NCBI GenBank assembly: GCA_903994635.1
Contig: CAJEXQ010000022.1
Coordinates: forward strand, 1-35,110
DNA length: 35,110 nt
Source of the DNA: an uncultured Chlorobiaceae bacterium
Lineage (GTDB): Bacteria; Bacteroidota; Chlorobiia; Chlorobiales; Chlorobiaceae
Direction of reading: 5' to 3'
Shown here: positions 30,384 to 35,110 of the stretch, piece by piece
Layout: each line of letters opens with the position of its first letter
Position numbering within the stretch: position 1 is the stretch's first letter
Translations under genes and position numbers: made by a program
The notes under the pieces: generated by a model
The model's input: the letters and a program-made list of their open reading frames with translations, nothing else
Told to the model about the DNA's origin: nothing
Database searches by the model: none

Positions 30384-33300
30384 GTATTCCGAAAACATCA
30401 CTATTGCCGAGCGCTTCTTTCTGAAGACCAAACGGGGTGGTTTTTTATTTGCCGTTACCAATGACGAGTTTCTTCAGAAGGAGATCAACGCAACGCTTCG
30501 GTTCCGTTTGCATGGCCAAGGGAAAACTATCCGTATCCATGATTGGGAGAGTGGTGGTGAAGCTCGTCATCCGGTTGAGCAGTTGCGTCTCCTGAAAAAA
30601 AATTACCCCGATACCGCCGGACTTATTTTAACCGGCCTTGACTCTGCGCTTGAAAAAAATCCTGATCTTTTTGTACAGCTTAATTTTGGTCGAGAGGCGC
30701 TCTCTGCTTTTGGTATACCACTGCTCTTCTGGCTGAACAACACTTCATTGCAGCGGATCAGCTTTGAAGCTATTGATCTCTATAACCAGCGTGCAAGCGC
30801 CAATCTCTATTTTGAGCAGTCGTTTGCAAGTACTGATCATATACTGCCCTCTGTTGCTCAGAAAACGCTACACGGCAATCAAAATCTGCATTCAAATGGA
30901 GCGAGACTGAAACTGTTGGAGCAGCAGCTTCACGAAGCTGAAAAAAATAAGCGGGACCCTGCTGAAATTGCAAACGCAATTGTTCTCGAGCTCCTCCCGC
31001 TTTATGCTGAAATTTCTGGTGCAATGCAATCGGTGCAGTCGCTGATTGATCGATATTATCATAAGTTTGATCTGGAGAAACCGGAACAGTGCATCGCTGT
31101 TGCAGAGGCTTTCAATGTTTTGGGAAAGGTTGACAAAGCCCGTTTTTTGATTGAAAAGGCTTTGTCGCGCTACCGTGAGCTTGCCCGGGAGAGTCCCCTG
31201 GCCTATCGCTCTGTTATCGCAAAGACGCTCAATACATTGGCAAAATTACAGGCAGCCCGGAACGAATTTACAGGAGCGGAACAAAGTTATCAGGAGGCAC
31301 TGGAAATGTACAGGGAGCTTGCCTCTCTGCCGGATGTTGCCGCGACGCTGGTTAATCTGGCAAATGTAAAGGCAACCCGGAACGAATTTGCGGCAGCGGA
31401 AGAAGGATATCAGGAGGCACTGGGAATTTACAGGAAGCTTGCCTCCCTGCCAGAGGTTGCCGCAACCCTCAAGTATCTTGCAGAGTTACAAAAAATGCAG
31501 AACGAAAAAAGAGCAGCGGAGCAAGGCTATCAGGAGGCGCTGAAAATAACAGGTGAGCTTTCCGGAGCGGTTACCTGGCTGCATGTTTCGGACTTCCATC
31601 TTGGTGATGACGCTCCATACGATCAGGTGGTTATTCTTCGCTCCCTTGTTGAATCAGTGAAACGGTTCAGGCAGGAGGGTCATCGCCCCGACCTGATTTT
31701 TGCAACCGGTGATATTGCCAGGAGTGGTAAAGCCAGAGAGTATGCCTTTGCAACAACATTTTTTGAGGCACTGCTCGATGCGGCAGGGCTTGCCAGAGAT
31801 CGTCTGTTTATAGTTCCCGGAAACCATGATGTTGACCGCAAGATGGGCAAGGGCCTTGCCAGAACACTCGACAGCAATGGAGATGCTGATGAGTACTTTG
31901 ATCCTGAAACTCCCACTCCGCATCTGAGTCAAAAGCTGCATGCGTTTGCCGCCTGGTACAGCAACTATTTCAGCGGCATACGCTCGTTTCCATCCAACTC
32001 CACCTGCAGTCCGGTAGAAGTTGTCTCGATCAGGCAGAGCAACGTTGCGATTCTGCCTCTGAACAGCGCGCTTTTCTGTATTGGTGAAGATGATCATGAA
32101 CAACTTTTCCTTGGTCGACGCTGCCTCGATGAGGCAAACAAGGAGTTAGTGCAGCGTAAAGCCGACCTGACTATTGCCCTGATTCACCATCCGCTTCACT
32201 GGTTAAATCCGGTTGAGCAGGGAAACATCAGGGCAACGCTTGAAGCATCGGTTGATGTGCTGCTTCAGGGCCACTTCCATCAGGTGGTGACAGAAAAAAT
32301 TGTTGTGGCAAATGGCGGATATCTGAAGCTTGCTGCCGGAGCCTCATATCAGACAAGGAAGTGGCCAAACAGCGCCATGTATGCCACCTTCTATGGCGAT
32401 CAGGTAACCATTTTTCCGATTCGATATGAGGACACTCCTCGCGAAGAGTGGACGCTCGATACCAGCGTTTTTCCATCCCCATCGTATATCGGGAGCTTCG
32501 TTATGCCGGGCCGCACGATTTCTGGTTCAACACCACCACCCGCCAAACTCCATGCAAAAGAGGCTGAACGCTACCGGAACACCTTGAAAGAGGAGCTGGG
32601 TTACATCAGAATGCTCGGCTTGCCGGGTGTCGAGAGTGTCAAGGTCAACCTCGATGATGATACCTTTGTACCGCTGCGTTTTTCAAGGGGCCAGGAGCCT
32701 GACCGCTCTTCCGAAAAGAGAGGTATGCCGCAGGAGTCTGGTGACAGCGATATTCTCACTCCCGACAGAGTGATGCGGGAGGCCTTCAGGGTGCGTCGGA
32801 TGCTGCTTGTTATCGGTGACCCTGGCGCAGGCAAAACAACGCTGCTCAAGTATTATGCCCTGTGTGCGCTTGAGCGGGATCGCTCCGAAAGGCTTGGCTT
32901 CTCGGGGCTGGTCAATGTTTTTTATCTGCCTCTGCGTGAGCTTCGCCGTCAGGAAAACGGGCGATATGAGTCGCTGCCGGCAAGCCTTGCATTTTGGAGT
33001 GAAAAGCACCACAACCCTCTTGATGCAGCAGTATTCATTGAGTGGCTGCAGGCGGGAAAATCTCTCGTGTTGCTTGACGGCCTCGATGAAATCAGCAACA
33101 GGGAAGAGCGAATCAAGGTGTGCCAGTGGATTGATTCAGCCTGGAGTGGTTTCAGCAAGGCCTGTTTTGTGGTGACATCACGGGCGACAGGCTACCGCAA
33201 AGATGAGGGAATTGAGCTTGAGGCAGACTACGAACGGGCTGACGTGCAGGATTTCACCAAAGAACAGCAGGAGAACTTTTTAAAGAACTGGTTCAGGGCG

Positions 33301-35064
33301 GCTTTTTTGAAGGAGTCCTGTGATGAGGGATTGATTCTTCAGGAGTGGCAGCGACAGCAACTGGCAAAGGGCGATGAACGAACCCTCAAAATGATTACAT
33401 ACCTGAATGCCTCAAATAACAAGGGGTTGCGCCAACTGGCCTCTGTGCCGATGATTCTGCAGATCATGGCGATTCTGTGGAAAAACAGGGATTTTCTGCC
33501 CGAGAGTCGTGTTAAACTCTATAATGCGGTGCTCGATTATCTGCTTGAACTCAGGGATAAACGCCGTGAGATTACGGTGCTGATTCCGGCAGAACGTGCC
33601 CGTATGGTGCTTGGCCCGCTCTCCCTCTGGATGCAGGAAGAGCTGAAAACGGATGAGGTCAGCAGGGATGCCATGCAGGTAAAAATGCAGGAACGGCTTG
33701 ATGTTTTGGGGGAGAAGAACTATACCCCACCCACTGTTGAGGAGTTCTGCAATCATCTCGTGAATCGCGCAGGGTTGCTGGTGGAGTATGGAAGCAATGC
33801 ATATATGTTTCGCCACAAATCGTTCAGGGAATATCTTGCCAGTGTTGAGCTGGTCAATCAGGTAAAGTGGACCTCCGGCCATCTTGACAGCCTGATTCTC
33901 GGTTTTGGCGACGACTGGTGGGAGGAACCGATCAAATTCTTTCTTGCCCAGGAAGATGAGAAGACATTTGATCTCTTTATGGAAAAACTTTTTGACTCAC
34001 CTCTCAGTGCAGTGTTTACGCTGAAGCAGCAGTTGCTCCTGCAGACCATCATTGAAGAAGCTCCTCGCAAAAAGGTTGACGCTCTCTGCAAGAAGCTTCT
34101 TGATCCGTCAAACAGCTCAGAATGCCAGCGGGTCATTCTCGACTGCCTCAAAGCTATCGGAAAACCGGCAGCTCTTGATGCCTTGCAGCAGTTCATGGCC
34201 CAAGGCCTTGCCAAAAACGAAGATGTTGCAGGTCGGGCCAATGAAGTGATCAGTGCTCTCGGAGGTCAAATCAAAAATTTTCGGCCATCCTCACGAAATC
34301 ATTTGGAACAGAATGCGGAGTATATCCTGATACCGGCAGGAAGCTACATCTCCTCGCGAACAAAAAAGAAAGAGTATGTTCCGGATCTATATGTTGCCAA
34401 GTATCCTGTAACCAACAAGCTCTACCGATCATTCATTGCTGCATTTGGGGAGGCATCAGGATTCAAGGAAAAGCTGAACGAAATTGCGCAAAACAACAGA
34501 TGGGATACCGAATTTGCCAACTATCTCAAAAAGGGCCAAAACGACCTTGCCACCCTGTTTCGTTCAACCTATGATGAAGATCGAAAATTTGGCGGCGATG
34601 ATCAGCCGGTTGTTGGCGTTTCCTGGTATGCAGCCCAAGCCTACGCACTCTGGCTTTCACAGCTTGAAGGTAAACCAGACTCTTACCGCTTGCCGAATGA
34701 AGTTGAGTGGGAGTGGGCAGCAGGAGGCAGGCAGGGTGAGGCGGTGCAGGAAGTTCGTGAATATCCCTGGGCAGACAATAAAGGGCAACCGAACCCGAAA
34801 CTGCTCAACTATGAAAGGAATGTAGGTGCAACAACACCTGTCGGCAGCTATCCCGAAGGAGCAACCCCTGAAGGATTGTATGATATGGCCGGAAACGTAT
34901 GGGAGTGGACGGATAGTTTGTGGGATGAATCCGGTTCGGACCGCGTGCTTCGTGGCGGGAGCTGGGACGACGGCGCCGGGCGCTGTCGGTCGGCTAATCG
35001 CGGCTCCGACACCCCCGTCTACCGTCGCAACGGCGTTGGCTTCCGCTTGGTGTTCGTCCCGTAG
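30364..35064 (+). CDS. DGR target 3: N-terminal domain - TPR - metallophosphoesterase - NACHT - FGE/C-type-lectin protein
   Basis: A 1566-aa paralogue of the genes at 11574 and 16400 with a long N-terminal addition. Residues 1 to about 165 form an alpha/beta domain I do not recognise (RGGFLFAVTNDEFLQKEI, GLILTGLDSALEKNP). Residues about 225-400 are TPRs, of which the last three are 40-aa units repeated at DNA level. At residue 403 the phosphoesterase starts abruptly (TWLHVSDFHLG, ATGD, GNHD, HHPL, GHFH) where the other paralogues have their initiator Met. NACHT follows: Walker A GDPGAGKTT at residue 818, Walker B VLLDGLDEI near 903. Then come FRHKSFREYLAS, an FGE domain from about residue 1318 and the VR (1524-1566). 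It is cotranscribed with the overlapping ATPase gene. Confidence 0.88.
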   Translation: MKAESNEYSENITIAERFFLKTKRGGFLFAVTNDEFLQKEINATLRFRLHGQGKTIRIHDWESGGEARHPVEQLRLLKKNYPDTAGLILTGLDSALEKNPDLFVQLNFGREALSAFGIPLLFWLNNTSLQRISFEAIDLYNQRASANLYFEQSFASTDHILPSVAQKTLHGNQNLHSNGARLKLLEQQLHEAEKNKRDPAEIANAIVLELLPLYAEISGAMQSVQSLIDRYYHKFDLEKPEQCIAVAEAFNVLGKVDKARFLIEKALSRYRELARESPLAYRSVIAKTLNTLAKLQAARNEFTGAEQSYQEALEMYRELASLPDVAATLVNLANVKATRNEFAAAEEGYQEALGIYRKLASLPEVAATLKYLAELQKMQNEKRAAEQGYQEALKITGELSGAVTWLHVSDFHLGDDAPYDQVVILRSLVESVKRFRQEGHRPDLIFATGDIARSGKAREYAFATTFFEALLDAAGLARDRLFIVPGNHDVDRKMGKGLARTLDSNGDADEYFDPETPTPHLSQKLHAFAAWYSNYFSGIRSFPSNSTCSPVEVVSIRQSNVAILPLNSALFCIGEDDHEQLFLGRRCLDEANKELVQRKADLTIALIHHPLHWLNPVEQGNIRATLEASVDVLLQGHFHQVVTEKIVVANGGYLKLAAGASYQTRKWPNSAMYATFYGDQVTIFPIRYEDTPREEWTLDTSVFPSPSYIGSFVMPGRTISGSTPPPAKLHAKEAERYRNTLKEELGYIRMLGLPGVESVKVNLDDDTFVPLRFSRGQEPDRSSEKRGMPQESGDSDILTPDRVMREAFRVRRMLLVIGDPGAGKTTLLKYYALCALERDRSERLGFSGLVNVFYLPLRELRRQENGRYESLPASLAFWSEKHHNPLDAAVFIEWLQAGKSLVLLDGLDEISNREERIKVCQWIDSAWSGFSKACFVVTSRATGYRKDEGIELEADYERADVQDFTKEQQENFLKNWFRAAFLKESCDEGLILQEWQRQQLAKGDERTLKMITYLNASNNKGLRQLASVPMILQIMAILWKNRDFLPESRVKLYNAVLDYLLELRDKRREITVLIPAERARMVLGPLSLWMQEELKTDEVSRDAMQVKMQERLDVLGEKNYTPPTVEEFCNHLVNRAGLLVEYGSNAYMFRHKSFREYLASVELVNQVKWTSGHLDSLILGFGDDWWEEPIKFFLAQEDEKTFDLFMEKLFDSPLSAVFTLKQQLLLQTIIEEAPRKKVDALCKKLLDPSNSSECQRVILDCLKAIGKPAALDALQQFMAQGLAKNEDVAGRANEVISALGGQIKNFRPSSRNHLEQNAEYILIPAGSYISSRTKKKEYVPDLYVAKYPVTNKLYRSFIAAFGEASGFKEKLNEIAQNNRWDTEFANYLKKGQNDLATLFRSTYDEDRKFGGDDQPVVGVSWYAAQAYALWLSQLEGKPDSYRLPNEVEWEWAAGGRQGEAVQEVREYPWADNKGQPNPKLLNYERNVGATTPVGSYPEGATPEGLYDMAGNVWEWTDSLWDESGSDRVLRGGSWDDGAGRCRSANRGSDTPVYRRNGVGFRLVFVP
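31257..31560 (+). repeat. In-frame 120-bp tandem repeat coding TPRs
   Basis: Units starting at 31257, 31377 and 31497 (the last partial) share blocks such as CGGAACGAATT, TATCAGGAGGC and GAGCTTGCCTC. Each codes one 40-residue TPR (NEF.GAEQSYQEALEMYREL type). High DNA identity between units points to recent tandem duplication and allows length change by recombination without frame loss. Confidence 0.8.
34933..35064 (+). repeat. Variable repeat VR-C of DGR target 3
   Basis: 132 bp aligned without gaps to TR1. Variable codons read GAC, GAC, GGC, GGG, CGC, AAT, GGC, TCC, GAC, ACC, GTC, TAC and so on. Like VR-A and VR-B it has GCT rather than GCG and an ACC-CCC junction rather than CAC-CCC, plus TTG and GTG in the 3' block, i.e. 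several differences at non-adenine template positions. Confidence 0.9.
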
Positions 35065-35110
35065 TCAGTTGGCTGCTCATTCCGGCTTTGCTTTTGAGCG
35101 ACAACAGAAA
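35065..35110 (+). repeat. Post-VR flank, copy 4, lacking the palindrome
   Basis: After the stop the sequence matches the other post-VR flanks (TCAGTTGGCTGCTCATTCCG, then CTTTGCTTTTGAGCGA) but passes straight from GAGCGA to CAACAGAAA at the window end. In the other copies 77 bp including the palindrome lie between two GAGCGA repeats; here there is only one GAGCGA. Confidence 0.75.

Noticed and set aside
31257..31560. Tandem 120-bp repeats as a CRISPR-like or satellite array
   Set aside because: The units are in frame and code TPRs; there are no unique spacers.

Overview
The window looks like the chromosome of a green sulfur bacterium (Chlorobiaceae, Chlorobium/Pelodictyon type). Positions 1-8703 follow the dissimilatory sulfite reductase (Dsr) gene order known from that group (dsrL-U-E-F-H-T-M-K-J-O-P), all on the plus strand. 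A siroheme-forming enzyme (8804-10258) follows; it would supply the cofactor of DsrAB, whose genes should lie just left of the window. This part is compact, with ATGA overlaps (dsrT/M, dsrJ/O) and short gaps. DsrE/F/H handle sulfur, DsrMKJOP is the transmembrane electron-transfer complex, and DsrL is the NAD(P)H-linked Fe-S flavoprotein partner of the reductase.

From about 10.26 kb onward the sequence is accessory DNA organised around a diversity-generating retroelement (DGR). An intact core lies at 20813-22399: an HRDC-domain accessory gene, a DGR-type reverse transcriptase (motifs IGNLTSQ and YMDD) and a 132-bp template repeat (TR). Four genes end in a 132-bp variable repeat (VR) coding the end of an FGE-sulfatase/C-type-lectin-like domain. 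Three are very large paralogues (1182, 1400 and 1566 aa) built as metallophosphoesterase - NACHT NTPase - FGE/VR. Each has a different extra module: none in the first, a DUF4062-like domain in the second, and an N-terminal domain plus TPRs in the third. The fourth is a stand-alone 282-aa FGE protein. Its VR differs from the TR at 18 positions, all of them TR adenines. The three large VRs also differ at non-adenine positions and look templated by an older TR. A decayed relic of such a cassette survives at 15335-15560, and another broken HRDC/RT copy lies at 24818-25263.

Each VR is followed by the same 3' block: a conserved lead, a covarying palindrome and a GC-rich terminator hairpin. The last copy, at the window end, has lost the palindrome between two GAGCGA repeats. 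The working model is an NLR-like surveillance system: the VR lectin-like domain senses, NACHT switches, and the phosphoesterase is the effector, with the retroelement diversifying the sensor. The first two parts are read from sequence; the function is inference.

Other conflict and stability genes surround it: a SLATT-type two-TM protein (10381-11295, minus), two RelE/ParE-type toxin-antitoxin pairs (15752-16175, 22834-23383), a three-gene toxin/HTH antitoxin/SecB-like chaperone operon (27484-26152, minus), a 5'-truncated type I restriction R subunit (27590-28979, minus), and a P-loop ATPase overlapping the third large gene. A region rich in palindromes and without a convincing gene lies at about 25264-26100. 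I saw no tRNA, rRNA, CRISPR array or transposase.
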